A stretch of DNA of 64,000 bases from CAZXNF01 sp050741255 (GTDB lineage: Bacteria > Pseudomonadota > Gammaproteobacteria > Burkholderiales > SG8-41), in contig JBOIEQ010000003.1 in assembly GCA_050741255.1 (NCBI GenBank), positions 1 to 64,000 of the forward strand, read 5' to 3'. Positions 26,497-35,030 of the stretch are shown in pieces. How positions within the stretch are numbered: the first letter of the stretch is position 1; the number at the start of each line of letters is the position of its first letter. The notes under the pieces were generated by a model, which did no database searches, was not told the origin of the DNA, and saw only the letters and a program-made list of their open reading frames with translations. Made by a program: the position numbers and the translations under genes.

Positions 26497-27714
26497 CTAG
26501 GTCGATTTGTTCAGGCGGCCATCGATGGTGGCGCCCTCGGTCACCATGCGTTCGATGTCGGCGTCGGACAGTCCGACCTCGCGCAGGATCTCGACGGAAC
26601 TCTGACCCAGCTTGTCCGCCGGCTGCCAGCCTTCACGCAGGCCGCACGACCATTGGTTGGGCAGGCGCATGCTGCGTGTTTTGCCTTCGGTCGGATGGTC
26701 TTTGATCTCGAAGAAGCCGATGTCTTTCAGGTGCGGGTCTTCCAGCAGGCTGTCGAGCGTGTGGTAGGGCATCGCCGGCACATCGTTGGCGTCGAAGATT
26801 TCCAGCCATTCGGCGGTGGTCTTGCCGCGCAGCGCCGCGAGCCTGATCTCGAAGTAGTCCTTCACGTTCGCGAAGCGCCCCGGCACGCTGGAGAAGCGCG
26901 GGTCGGTCTTGAGTTCCGGCCGCCCGATCGCATCGAAGTACGCGAAGGCCTGGTCGTTGGTGTTGGCGGAGATGCAGATGTAGCCATCCTTGGTCGGGAT
27001 CGGTTTGTTCTGCGGATCGAGCAGCCGCGGATCGCCGGTTTCGCCGAGCGGCGGATCGAAGGTTTTCAGGTACATGTGCTCTTCGAGCACGAACTTGACC
27101 ATGTTCTCGAACATCGGAATCTCGATCGAGGCGCCCTCGCCGGTGCGGGCAACACGGTAGAGCGCCATCGCGATCATCTGCACCGCAATCAGCCCGGAGA
27201 CCTTGTCGGCGACCACCATGGGCACAAACCGCGGCTCGCCGCCTGCCCGGTGATGAATCGCGGCCATGCCGCCCGAGCCCTGGATGATGGTGTCGTAGGC
27301 GGGCTTGTCGCGGTAGCGGCCATCCTGGCCGAAGCCGAACATGCCGCAATAGACGATCTTGGGGTTGATCGCACGCACGTCGTCGTACGACAGCTTCAGC
27401 CGCGCCATCGCGGCGGGCCGGACATTCCATACCAGCACGTCGGCACGGGCGATCAGTTTCTTCAACGCCGCGAAGCCGGACGGCTGCTTGAGGTCCAGCA
27501 CGATCGAGCGCTTGTTGCGGTTGAGGTGCAGGAACTTCGCGCCCATGGCCGGCGTCACGGACTTGCCGTTCATGGTGCGGATCAGGTCGCCGGATTTGGT
27601 CTCGACCTTGATGACTTCCGCGCCGTGGTCGGCGAGGATCTGCGTGGCGAGCGGGCCGACAACGACCGAGGTGAGGTCGACGATGGTGACGCCTTCGAGC
27701 GGGCCGCCGGCCAT
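26497..27714 (-). CDS. Family III CoA-transferase (CaiB/BaiF type)
   Basis: A 405-residue enzyme that moves CoA between carboxylic acids by an aspartyl-CoA-anhydride mechanism. The nucleophilic Asp is at residue 170 in VVADKVSGL, matching Asp169 of formyl-CoA transferase. The N-terminal LEGVTIVDLT, GAEVIKVET and NRNKRSIVLDL blocks are canonical. Translation starts at the ATG that overlaps the hydratase stop by one base (TAATG); the open frame before it is coding for the hydratase. Coupled to a dehydratase and a periplasmic receptor, it probably activates an imported unsaturated or hydroxylated acid. Confidence 0.92.
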   Translation of the reverse strand: MAGGPLEGVTIVDLTSVVVGPLATQILADHGAEVIKVETKSGDLIRTMNGKSVTPAMGAKFLHLNRNKRSIVLDLKQPSGFAALKKLIARADVLVWNVRPAAMARLKLSYDDVRAINPKIVYCGMFGFGQDGRYRDKPAYDTIIQGSGGMAAIHHRAGGEPRFVPMVVADKVSGLIAVQMIAMALYRVARTGEGASIEIPMFENMVKFVLEEHMYLKTFDPPLGETGDPRLLDPQNKPIPTKDGYICISANTNDQAFAYFDAIGRPELKTDPRFSSVPGRFANVKDYFEIRLAALRGKTTAEWLEIFDANDVPAMPYHTLDSLLEDPHLKDIGFFEIKDHPTEGKTRSMRLPNQWSCGLREGWQPADKLGQSSVEILREVGLSDADIERMVTEGATIDGRLNKST

Positions 27715-28571
27715 TACGCGTACTCTGCTTCGGCCGTCAGCGCCAGCGCGCCGGTGTCGTCCAGCGCCCACAGGCGGCCAGCCTTGCCGCCGGCCGCCGG
27801 TTCGCCCTGAATCGCAATCGGCCGGCCGACGAACAGCGGCCGCACGTTGCGCGAGGCGATGTGGCGGATGACCGCACCGTTGGCGCGCGCGAGTTCGAAC
27901 ACCAGCAGCGTCGTCAGGCCCCCGTTCATGACCAGCGTCGGATAGCCCTCGACCTGCGTGACGTACGGCAAGTCGTAGTGGATGCGATGCCCGTTGAAGG
28001 TCAGCGCCGAGTAGCGGAACAGCATCACCGGGTCCGGGGTGACGGTGTTTTTCCAGACCGCCGTGCCGGGCGCGGGCTGCGGGGCGGGAGGCGCCGCACC
28101 TTTCTCCGGTTCGTCGCGGTAGACGATGTCCTGTTCCTCCGTGATGGCGAGACCGCGCGCGCTGGAAATCTCCGCCACCACCGTCACGAACACCATCTGC
28201 CCGGTGCGGCCTTGCTTGGGCGTGACGCTCTTGATCGTCGAGCGCTTGGTGACTTCGTCACCCACGCGCAGGTCGGCGTGGAAGGTGATGCGCTTGCCGG
28301 CGAACATGCGGCGCGGCAGCGGTACCGGCGGCAGGAAGTCGCCGCGCGCCGGGTGCCCGTCCGGGCCGATCTGCGACTGGCGCACCACGCGCGGAAACAG
28401 CATCGAGTGCCAGCCGATCGGCAGCACGTCGCCGAGCTTGGGATGCGGGTCGTCGCGGTCGAGCGTCGCGCTCAGCCGATGCACGGCGGGCACGGTGACG
28501 AAATCGGTGTCGGATTCCTCGCGGCCGATCCATTGCTTCAGGTCGTCCAGCGTCTTCACGGGGGTGTTCAC
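27714..28571 (-). CDS. MaoC-like (HTD2/mesaconyl-CoA hydratase type) dehydratase
   Basis: A 285-residue double hot-dog protein starting with GTG behind AGGAG. The second half holds RYSALTFNGHRIHYD (His198, Asp200) and VEGYPTLVMNGGL, the active-site pattern of HTD2-type hydratases, which include mesaconyl-C4-CoA and itaconyl-CoA hydratases. The first half carries the degenerate hot-dog (DFLPPVPLPRRMFAG). Together with the overlapping CoA-transferase this would form the first two steps of breaking down a methyl-branched dicarboxylate such as itaconate or mesaconate. That assignment is inference. Confidence 0.82.
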   Translation of the reverse strand: MNTPVKTLDDLKQWIGREESDTDFVTVPAVHRLSATLDRDDPHPKLGDVLPIGWHSMLFPRVVRQSQIGPDGHPARGDFLPPVPLPRRMFAGKRITFHADLRVGDEVTKRSTIKSVTPKQGRTGQMVFVTVVAEISSARGLAITEEQDIVYRDEPEKGAAPPAPQPAPGTAVWKNTVTPDPVMLFRYSALTFNGHRIHYDLPYVTQVEGYPTLVMNGGLTTLLVFELARANGAVIRHIASRNVRPLFVGRPIAIQGEPAAGGKAGRLWALDDTGALALTAEAEYA

Positions 28572-28675
28572 GTTCTGCTCTCCTGATCATGGCGGCCTGT
28601 ACGAGGCGCTGCGTTCACGGGTGACCGCCGACAATAGCCGAACCCGCCGGGAACTACAAAGCCCGGTCTACCTCA

Positions 28676-29155
28676 TCATTTCAGCGACTGCCCCCGCACA
28701 CTCTTGATGCCGGCGCGCTTGATCACGCAGATCGCGTAGGAAGAAAAGCCCGGTATGTCGGGCGTGGCGACGATCTGCGGATTCAGGTCGCCTTTGTCGT
28801 CGAGGGTAAACCCCATGAACCTCGTGAGGCTCGATCGCGCGACGTGCGTCAACACGAGTTCACGGCTGAAGTCTATGTCGGGCAGCGGGGCCTTGATCTG
28901 CCAGGCGCGCCACAGTTGTTCCAGCGTGCCCCGGTCGGTGATGACCGCGGGCGCCGAGTCCGGCGGGGCCGGCACCCGGCCGTTCCATTGTTGAAGCAGG
29001 GTCACCGACTGCGGCTTGGCGGCGGCGGTGTCCGCCGCCGCGGCGGGCGCGCAGCAGAGCGTGAACACCGCGAGCGCATGGATCAGACCCGTTGCGCTGG
29101 CCGCGGCACGTGTTCTCCAATCCCCAATCCCGAATTTCCAATCCCGTTTCATCAT
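28676..29155 (-). CDS. Small exported protein of unknown function
   Basis: About 159 residues, with a hydrophobic export segment (GLIHALAVFTLCCAPAAAAD) after an unusually long, Trp-rich N-region. That N-region (WKFGIGDW) is translated from a CCAATCCC-type simple repeat, so it may be a recent extension or the true start may be elsewhere. The mature part (about 115 residues) has TLEQLWRAWQ and DFSRELVLTHV, a pattern of small periplasmic proteins, and ends with a single Cys (YAICVIKR). It is 4 bases downstream of a Bug receptor gene. No family recognised. Confidence 0.6.
   Translation of the reverse strand: MMKRDWKFGIGDWRTRAAASATGLIHALAVFTLCCAPAAAADTAAAKPQSVTLLQQWNGRVPAPPDSAPAVITDRGTLEQLWRAWQIKAPLPDIDFSRELVLTHVARSSLTRFMGFTLDDKGDLNPQIVATPDIPGFSSYAICVIKRAGIKSVRGQSLK
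29117..29146. repeat. Simple CCAATCCC-type repeat inside the 5' end of a gene
   Basis: Three copies of CCAATCCC or CAATCCC, one interrupted by GAATTT, in 30 bases. It lies in the first codons of the small exported protein gene and would encode the Trp-Gly-rich N-region. Confidence 0.55.
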
Positions 29156-29159
29156 GGCT

Positions 29160-30128
29160 TCATTCGGCCTTCGCGCCGGAATCCTTCACCGCCTGGCCCC
29201 ACTTGGCGATCTCCGACTTGATATAGGCCGCGAACTCGGCGCGCGTGCCGGGCACCGGCGTGAACGCGAGCGCGGCGAGCCGTTCCTTCACGTCCGCCTG
29301 GTTCAGGATGCGCACCATCTCTGCGTTCAGCTTGTCGAGGATGGCGGGTGGCGTGCCGGCGGGGGCGGCGATGCCGATCCAGCCGACCGCCTCGAATTTG
29401 GGATAACCGGACTCCGCGATCGTCGGCAGGTCGGGCAGGTACGGCGAACGCGCGAGGGTCGCGATGCCGAGGCCCCGCAGGCGGCCGGAGAGGATGTGCG
29501 GGCGTACCGCCGGGATGGCGTCGAACATGGCGGGAATCTGGCCGCCGATCACCGCCGTGTTGGCCTCGGCGCTGCCCTTGAACGGCACGTGATTCAACTT
29601 GATGCCGGCCGCCGAAGCGAACATTTCCGTCGACAAGTGGCTGGTGGAACCGGCGCCGAGCGAGGCGTAGCTGATCTGGCCGGGCTTCTCTTTCGCCGCC
29701 GCGACGAACTCCTTGACGGTCTTGTACGGCGTGGCGGGACTGACCACCAGCACCTGCGGCGTAAGACCCAAATTGGAAATCGGTGCGAAATCCCTGACGG
29801 CGTCGTACGGCAGCTTCGCGTACAGCGTCGGATTGATGCCGAAGGCGCTGGAGACCGCCATGACCAGCGTGTAGCCGTCCGGCGTCGCGTTCCTGGCGAC
29901 TTCGGTACCGACCACGCCGCCGGCGCCGGGACGGTTGTCGATGATCACCTGCTGCTTCCACTGCTCGCCCATCTTCTGGCCGACCAGCCGCGCCATGATG
30001 TCGGTGGAGGACCCGGGCGTGAACTGCACGATGATGCGGATGGGCTTGGTGGGATAGTCCTGCGCCAGCGCGGGCAGTGCGGGTAGCGCGAGGGACGCTG
30101 TTGCGAGCGCCTTCAACAGGGTGGACAT
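29160..30128 (-). CDS. TTT-family (Bug) substrate-binding protein
   Basis: A 322-residue periplasmic receptor (signal LLKALATASLALPALPALAQ). Mature start YPTKPIRIIVQFTPGSSTD, then ATPDGYT, LPYDAVRDFAP, SLGAGSTSHL and HVPFKGSAEA. The start chosen is the ATG at 30128 with AGGAGG upstream; the longer frame extends into the dioxygenase gene. It lies 37 bases downstream of the intradiol dioxygenase and may import the aromatic acid feeding it, which is inference from position. Confidence 0.92.
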   Translation of the reverse strand: MSTLLKALATASLALPALPALAQDYPTKPIRIIVQFTPGSSTDIMARLVGQKMGEQWKQQVIIDNRPGAGGVVGTEVARNATPDGYTLVMAVSSAFGINPTLYAKLPYDAVRDFAPISNLGLTPQVLVVSPATPYKTVKEFVAAAKEKPGQISYASLGAGSTSHLSTEMFASAAGIKLNHVPFKGSAEANTAVIGGQIPAMFDAIPAVRPHILSGRLRGLGIATLARSPYLPDLPTIAESGYPKFEAVGWIGIAAPAGTPPAILDKLNAEMVRILNQADVKERLAALAFTPVPGTRAEFAAYIKSEIAKWGQAVKDSGAKAE

Positions 30129-30165
30129 GGCAACCTCCTGGGGGAAACCGCTGCGCTGCGCGCCG

Positions 30166-31017
30166 TTACAGGGCGGGCAGCCTGAAATCGAACTCGACCC
30201 GCTCATGGGGTTTTTGCAGCCGGTAACGCGCCGCGTCGGCGGCGTCGCCCGGCCGCGGCTGCAGCACGAGTTTCGCGCGCACGCCGAACACGGCGTCCGC
30301 GTCGAGATAGGGATCGCCGGCGAAGAACAGTTCGGTCACCAGCGTCTGGTGGGCCGGGGCCGACACCTTGAAGTGGAAATGCGCGGGCCGCCAGGCGTGC
30401 CGCCCGCCCACGCGCAGCAGGTCACCGACCGGGCCGTCGTACGGCACCTTGTAAGGCGAAGGCTTGATCGTGGTGAAGGCGTAACGGCCGTCGGCGCCGG
30501 TCTGCATGCGGCAGTACAGGTTGTACTTCGCCTGCGCTGCGTCCTGCTGCCAGTACTTGCCGTTGTCCGCCGCCTGCCAGAACTCGAGCAGTGCGCCGGC
30601 CACGGGTTTGCCGGCGCTGTCCAGGACGTGACCGCGCATCAAGAGCGGCGTGCCCGGGTTTTTCCCGATGAGGTCGCCGTCCACCGGCACCATCGGCGCG
30701 CCTTCCGCATAGAACGGCCCGAGCACGCTGCGCTCGGTCGCGCCGCTGCGGTCGCGCAGCAGGTCCACCAGCGAGGACAGGCCCAGCACGTCGGAGGTCA
30801 GCACGAACTCGCTGCGGTCGTTCGTGGAGATCTCCGCCGCCCGGTGCAGGAAGTCGATCGCGCGCCGCCATTCCTCCGGCGTGAGGTCCACTTCGCGCGC
30901 GAAGGCGTGCAGGTGCGTGACCAGCGCCGCGATCACCTGTTTCAGACGCGGATCGCCGCCCTTGTCGAAGGAACGGATGACCGCTTCAGTGATGCGGTCG
31001 CGGTCGATGTCATGCAT
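30166..31017 (-). CDS. Intradiol ring-cleavage dioxygenase
   Basis: A 283-residue non-haem Fe(III) enzyme of the catechol/hydroxyquinol 1,2-dioxygenase type, opening a catechol between the two hydroxyls. The N-terminal helical dimerisation domain (to about residue 95) is present, followed by the beta-sandwich with GPFY. Iron ligands fit Tyr155 (GKYW), Tyr189 (PSPYK), His213 and His215 (RPAHFHF), with the expected 34- and 24-residue spacing. It sits between two Bug receptor genes (gaps of 37 and 16 bases). Which catechol it uses cannot be read from the sequence. Confidence 0.9.
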   Translation of the reverse strand: MHDIDRDRITEAVIRSFDKGGDPRLKQVIAALVTHLHAFAREVDLTPEEWRRAIDFLHRAAEISTNDRSEFVLTSDVLGLSSLVDLLRDRSGATERSVLGPFYAEGAPMVPVDGDLIGKNPGTPLLMRGHVLDSAGKPVAGALLEFWQAADNGKYWQQDAAQAKYNLYCRMQTGADGRYAFTTIKPSPYKVPYDGPVGDLLRVGGRHAWRPAHFHFKVSAPAHQTLVTELFFAGDPYLDADAVFGVRAKLVLQPRPGDAADAARYRLQKPHERVEFDFRLPAL

Positions 31018-31033
31018 GGGGGGCTGAGACCGG

Positions 31034-32002
31034 TCAGTCGGCCTTGGCGCCGGAGACCTTTACGACCTGCGCGTACTGGGCGACTTCCGCCTTGAGCGTC
31101 TTGGCGAATTCCGCCGCGGTATTGGGCGTCACGTCGAACGAGAGGCCCGCGAGCCGCTCCTTCACGTCCGGTGCCTGCAGCGCGCGCTGGATCTCGGCAT
31201 TGAGCTTGTTGACGATGGGCATCGGCGTGCCGGCCGGCGCGAAGAACGCGAACCAGGTGTAGTCCGCGAAGCCGGGAAAGCCCTGCTCCGCGACCGTGGG
31301 AATCTCCGGCAGCGCGGGTGAACGCTTCGCGCTGGTGACGGCGAGCCCGCGGATGCGGTTGCCCCTGATCAGCGGTACCGCCGGCGGCATCGACGTGCTG
31401 CCGATCGGCACCTGGCCGCCGACCACTGCGGTGACGGCTGTTGCCGGGCTGTACGGCACGTGCTGGATGTCGATCTTGGCGAGGGTTTTGAGCAGTTCCA
31501 TCGCGAGGTGGGTCGTCGTGCCGGTGCCGGAGGACGCGTAGCTCATCGGCTTGGTTTTCGCGAGCGCGATCAGCTCGGCCAGCGTGTTCGCCGGCACGGA
31601 AGGATGCACGAAGAAGATGTTGGGCGTGGAGGCGGCCTGGATCACCGGCGTGAAGTCCTTGATCGCGTAGCCGGGGTTGGCGTACAGGCTGACGTTGACC
31701 GCGAAGGCGACGCTGGTGCCGAGCAGGGTGTAGCCGTCGTTGTTCGCGCGCGCGGCGACCTGTGCGCCCACGTTGCCGCCGGCGCCGCCGCGGTTCTCGA
31801 TGATCACGTTCTGCCCCCAGGCCTCCGTCAGCTTGGGCGCGATGAGCCGCGCGATGATGTCGGTCGAGGCGCCGGGCGGGAAGGCGACCAGGATGCGGAT
31901 CGGCTTGGTCGGGTAAGCGGCGGGGGCGCCCTGCGCGAGGGCGGGAGCGGCCGCAAGCGTTGCGGCGAGCGCGCAGACCTGCGCGGGGAAGCGGCGATGC
32001 AT
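31034..32002 (-). CDS. TTT-family (Bug) substrate-binding protein
   Basis: A 322-residue receptor with a signal ending APALAQ. YPTKPIRILVAFPPGASTD, NNDGYTLLG, a shifted LYANPGYAIKDFTPV instead of the usual LPYD, SSGTGTTTHL and HVPYSPATAV. The missing LPYD and the altered HVPYKG loop suggest a ligand preference different from the neighbours. The ATG at 32002 has GGAGGAAAAC upstream. It precedes the dioxygenase by 16 bases, in one transcription unit with the amidohydrolase further upstream. Confidence 0.92.
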   Translation of the reverse strand: MHRRFPAQVCALAATLAAAPALAQGAPAAYPTKPIRILVAFPPGASTDIIARLIAPKLTEAWGQNVIIENRGGAGGNVGAQVAARANNDGYTLLGTSVAFAVNVSLYANPGYAIKDFTPVIQAASTPNIFFVHPSVPANTLAELIALAKTKPMSYASSGTGTTTHLAMELLKTLAKIDIQHVPYSPATAVTAVVGGQVPIGSTSMPPAVPLIRGNRIRGLAVTSAKRSPALPEIPTVAEQGFPGFADYTWFAFFAPAGTPMPIVNKLNAEIQRALQAPDVKERLAGLSFDVTPNTAAEFAKTLKAEVAQYAQVVKVSGAKAD

Positions 32003-32127
32003 GGTGTTTTCCTCCACAAGGGGTTCGCACGATCCGCCGGCCGGTCTGTTGCCGGGTCCGCGACGGCAGCGAGGGCCGCGTAGTTTACCCGCGTTTCGCG
32101 GGCGCTCCGCCCGTGCTGCGTGCGCCG

Positions 32128-32943
32128 TCAGGTGAAGTAGAGCTTGAAGGCGGTTTCCCCGCCGATGATGCGCCGCTGGTTGGCATCGGGCACCCAGTCC
32201 CGGAAGCTCGCGACGGCGTGTTCATAGCGCATCGAATCCTCGAACGCCGCGAACGGCCAGTCGCTGCCCCACAGCAGCCGTTCGGGTCCGGCGTGGGCGA
32301 GCAGGGCCTGCGCGCAGTCTCGCGCGACTTGCGTCGACTCCAGTCGGTAGCCGGCGGACAGCTTGACCCAGGTGCGGCCGTTGTCCACCGCGCGGAGCAC
32401 CGCCTGGAAGCCTTCGCACGCAACGCCCTTGCCGCGCTGCGGGTGGCCGAAATGGTCGATGATCAGCTTGACGCCGGCCGCCTGCAGCGTCGCGATGGGC
32501 GCGGCCAGCAGCGGGGCTTCCTGGTTGATGTGCACGTGCCAGTCGAGATCGCGCACGCGGCGGAAAAACTTCCGGTATTCGGGTGTCGTGATGTCGGGCA
32601 GGTCCTTCACCTTGCGCCACTGCAGGCGCACGCCCACCACGCCGTCGTCCTTCATCATGCGCATCACGTACGGATCGATCGTGGGCTTGACGATCACCGT
32701 CGTACGCAGGCGCTTGTGCTTGCGCGTCGCCTCGATCGAATACTCGTTGTAATCGTCGAACAGGCTCGCCGCCGCGAGCACGGCGTACCGGATGCCGTGC
32801 CGGTCGAGCGTCGCGAGGTATTGATCGATGGTGGCGTCGGCGGGCGGCTTGTGCCACGCCGTCGGGGCCAGCGGCATGTCGGTCGTGTAGACATGCGCGT
32901 GGCTGTCGACCAGGGGCGCATCGGGAGTGTTGGATTGAATCAT
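32128..32943 (-). CDS. Amidohydrolase-2 family metal-dependent hydrolase
   Basis: A 271-residue TIM-barrel hydrolase. LVDSHAHVY (HxH on strand 1), the His in DWHVHINQE, IIDHFGHP and the final Asp in LLWGSDWPF are the metal and catalytic positions of the amidohydrolase-2 group, which includes 2-pyrone-4,6-dicarboxylate lactonase, sulfomuconolactonase and decarboxylases. Being the first gene upstream of a receptor and an intradiol dioxygenase, a lactonase step on a ring-cleavage product is plausible. The specific reaction is not known. Confidence 0.85.
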   Translation of the reverse strand: MIQSNTPDAPLVDSHAHVYTTDMPLAPTAWHKPPADATIDQYLATLDRHGIRYAVLAAASLFDDYNEYSIEATRKHKRLRTTVIVKPTIDPYVMRMMKDDGVVGVRLQWRKVKDLPDITTPEYRKFFRRVRDLDWHVHINQEAPLLAAPIATLQAAGVKLIIDHFGHPQRGKGVACEGFQAVLRAVDNGRTWVKLSAGYRLESTQVARDCAQALLAHAGPERLLWGSDWPFAAFEDSMRYEHAVASFRDWVPDANQRRIIGGETAFKLYFT

Positions 32944-33067
32944 CGGGTCGGCGTCGATCGGAGTCGGGCAGCTAGCTTAAGGCCGCCGCAGGCAGGCGTG
33001 CAACGGGCATTGACCCGGTAAAAGGCACTGCGTATAAGATCGCTGCCTTTCAAGAGCAGGATCGGTG

Positions 33068-34006
33068 ATGACTTCATCCAGTAACGACGCTGCGGAACCG
33101 CTGCGCATCTACGGCAACCTCTCGTTGCTGGAAATGGCGCCGGTATTGATGGCCGCCGCGCAGGTTTATCCCGGCAAGACGCTGGTGGAGCACGGCAGCG
33201 CGATGGCGCTGTGGGGCAAGAGCAGCGACCTCGCGAGCCTGACGTCGGCCGGACAGGCGGATCTGGCGGGAAACTCCCAGACGCAGGCCCTGCGCGCCGC
33301 CGTCGGCAATCCGGACATGCGCTTCATCCTCACCCTCGCCGAGTGTCCTTATCGCATCGTCGCACGCCGCTCGGCGGGCATCGCCCGGCTGGCGGACCTG
33401 CGCGGCAAGCGGATCGCCACGCAACTCGAGTCCTCCGGCGCGTATTTCATGGAGCAGATGCTGCGCACCGCCGGTCTTTCCGCGGAGGAGGTGGTCAGCG
33501 TGCCCTTCATGGCCCATACGGATACGCCGCTGAGCCTGGTGCCGGAGGCGCTGCGCGCCGGCCAGATCGACGCCGCGGCGTTGTGGGAGCCGCAGCCGCA
33601 GCGCGCGATGGTCGCTCTGGGCAGCGACGGGATCGAGTTTTCCGATCCGGCGGTCTATACCGAGAAATTCAACCTATGCACTACGCAGGCCAAACTGGAG
33701 AACCCCGTGCTGCGGCCGAAGATCGTCGCGTTCGTGCGGGCGTTGATCGAGGCCGCGGCGCGTTTGAAAAAAGACCCGGAGGCGGGCTGGCAACTCGTTG
33801 CGCAGGCGGCGAAGCTGGACCTCGAAACGGTACGAGGTGCGTGGCCCCGCTTCAAATACCCGGGCGCGCTCGCGCCCGATCTGCTTGATGTCTTCGAACG
33901 GGAGGACGTCTGGATCGCGAGGACCCAGGGCCGCGCGCCGCGCACGCGCGTCGAGCTGTCCCGGCTGATCGACGACAGCGTGGTACGGGAAGCGCGGGCG
34001 GGCTGA
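33068..34006 (+). CDS. NMT1/THI5-like substrate-binding-fold protein lacking a signal peptide
   Basis: A 312-residue protein with the two-lobed binding fold of nitrate/sulfonate/taurine receptors: LRIYGNLSLLEMAPV, ADLAGNSQTQALRAA, the ADLRGKRIATQLESSGAYFM hinge block, and ALRAGQIDAAALWEPQ. The N-terminus is polar (MTSSSNDAAEP) with no signal peptide or lipobox, so it should be cytoplasmic. Its start is the ATG at 33068, next to an in-frame GTG; no upstream extension would add a signal. It is the only plus-strand gene in this part of the catabolic region. It may be an intracellular sensor or a THI5-type enzyme; no ABC transporter is near. Confidence 0.75.
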   Translation: MTSSSNDAAEPLRIYGNLSLLEMAPVLMAAAQVYPGKTLVEHGSAMALWGKSSDLASLTSAGQADLAGNSQTQALRAAVGNPDMRFILTLAECPYRIVARRSAGIARLADLRGKRIATQLESSGAYFMEQMLRTAGLSAEEVVSVPFMAHTDTPLSLVPEALRAGQIDAAALWEPQPQRAMVALGSDGIEFSDPAVYTEKFNLCTTQAKLENPVLRPKIVAFVRALIEAAARLKKDPEAGWQLVAQAAKLDLETVRGAWPRFKYPGALAPDLLDVFEREDVWIARTQGRAPRTRVELSRLIDDSVVREARAG

Positions 34007-34018
34007 CGCTTTACCCCA

Positions 34019-34996
34019 CTACTCCGGTTTCAGATTCAGCGCGCGCACCAGCTTGCCCCAGCGCTGTGTCTCGGCGTCGAGCAGCTTGCCGAATTCCTCC
34101 GGCGTGCTGAGCACGATGTCCACCGCCATGCCGCGCATGGTTTCGACGATGCTCGGTTGCTGCATCACCTTGTGGATCTCGGCGTTGAGGGTATCGATGA
34201 TCGGTTGCGGCGTGCGCGCGGGCACCAGGACGCCGAGCACCGCGTCCGCGCGGAAGCCCGGCACGCCTGACTCGGCGATTGTCGGCAGTTGCGGGGAGGA
34301 GGCGGATCGCTTTGCGCTCGCGGTGGCGAGTGCGCGCAGCCGCCCGCTCTCGATGTGCGGCTTGACGGTCAGGGCGTTGCCGAAGACCAGCGCCACTTCC
34401 CCGGACAGCGCCGCCACCAGCGCCGGGCCCGCGCCCTTGAAGGGAATCTCGCGCAGTTTCACGCCCGCCATCTGGTTGAACAGTTCGGTTGCCAGTTGCG
34501 CGGAGCTGCCGTTGCCGCCGGAGGCGTAGTTGATCTGGTCCGGGCGCGCTTTCGCCAGCGCGATGAGTTCCTTGATGTTGCGCGCCGGCAGGGACGGATG
34601 GGCGACCAGCACGTACGGCGAAGAGGCGACCATGGACACCGGCGCGAAATCGCGCTGCGTGTCGTACGGCAGCTTGGCATACAGGCTCGGATTCACCGAA
34701 TGCGGGCTGGAGACGAAGATCAGCGTGTAGCCGTCGGGCGCGGCGCGCGCGACGATTTCCGTGCCGATGATGCCGTTGGCGCCCCCGCGGTTGTCCACGA
34801 TGACCTGCCGTTTCAGCGACTCCGTCATGCCCGCGGCGAGGTGGCGCGCGATGATGTCCGTGCCGCCGGCCGGCGGAAAGGGGACCACCATGCGTACGGT
34901 TTTCGCCGGATACGGTTGGGCATGCACCGCGCCCGCACCGGCGATGACCGCGATCGCCGCGATGCCCGCGGGGCCAAGGTTCCACTTCTCCATCAT
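34019..34996 (-). CDS. TTT-family (Bug) substrate-binding protein
   Basis: A 325-residue receptor with a signal ending GAVHAQ. YPAKTVRMVVPFPPAGGTD, APDGYT, LPYDTQRDFAPV, SGGNGSSAQL and IPFKGAGPA are the standard family marks. GGAGGA abuts a double ATG (34996 and 34993), and the second has better spacing. It is 37 bases downstream of the CitE-like lyase gene, at the end of the receptor/CoA-transferase/lyase unit, which therefore has a receptor at each end. Confidence 0.92.
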   Translation of the reverse strand: MMEKWNLGPAGIAAIAVIAGAGAVHAQPYPAKTVRMVVPFPPAGGTDIIARHLAAGMTESLKRQVIVDNRGGANGIIGTEIVARAAPDGYTLIFVSSPHSVNPSLYAKLPYDTQRDFAPVSMVASSPYVLVAHPSLPARNIKELIALAKARPDQINYASGGNGSSAQLATELFNQMAGVKLREIPFKGAGPALVAALSGEVALVFGNALTVKPHIESGRLRALATASAKRSASSPQLPTIAESGVPGFRADAVLGVLVPARTPQPIIDTLNAEIHKVMQQPSIVETMRGMAVDIVLSTPEEFGKLLDAETQRWGKLVRALNLKPE

Positions 34997-35030
34997 TCCT
35001 CCAGATTCTGTTGGGCGGCGTGGATGCCCG

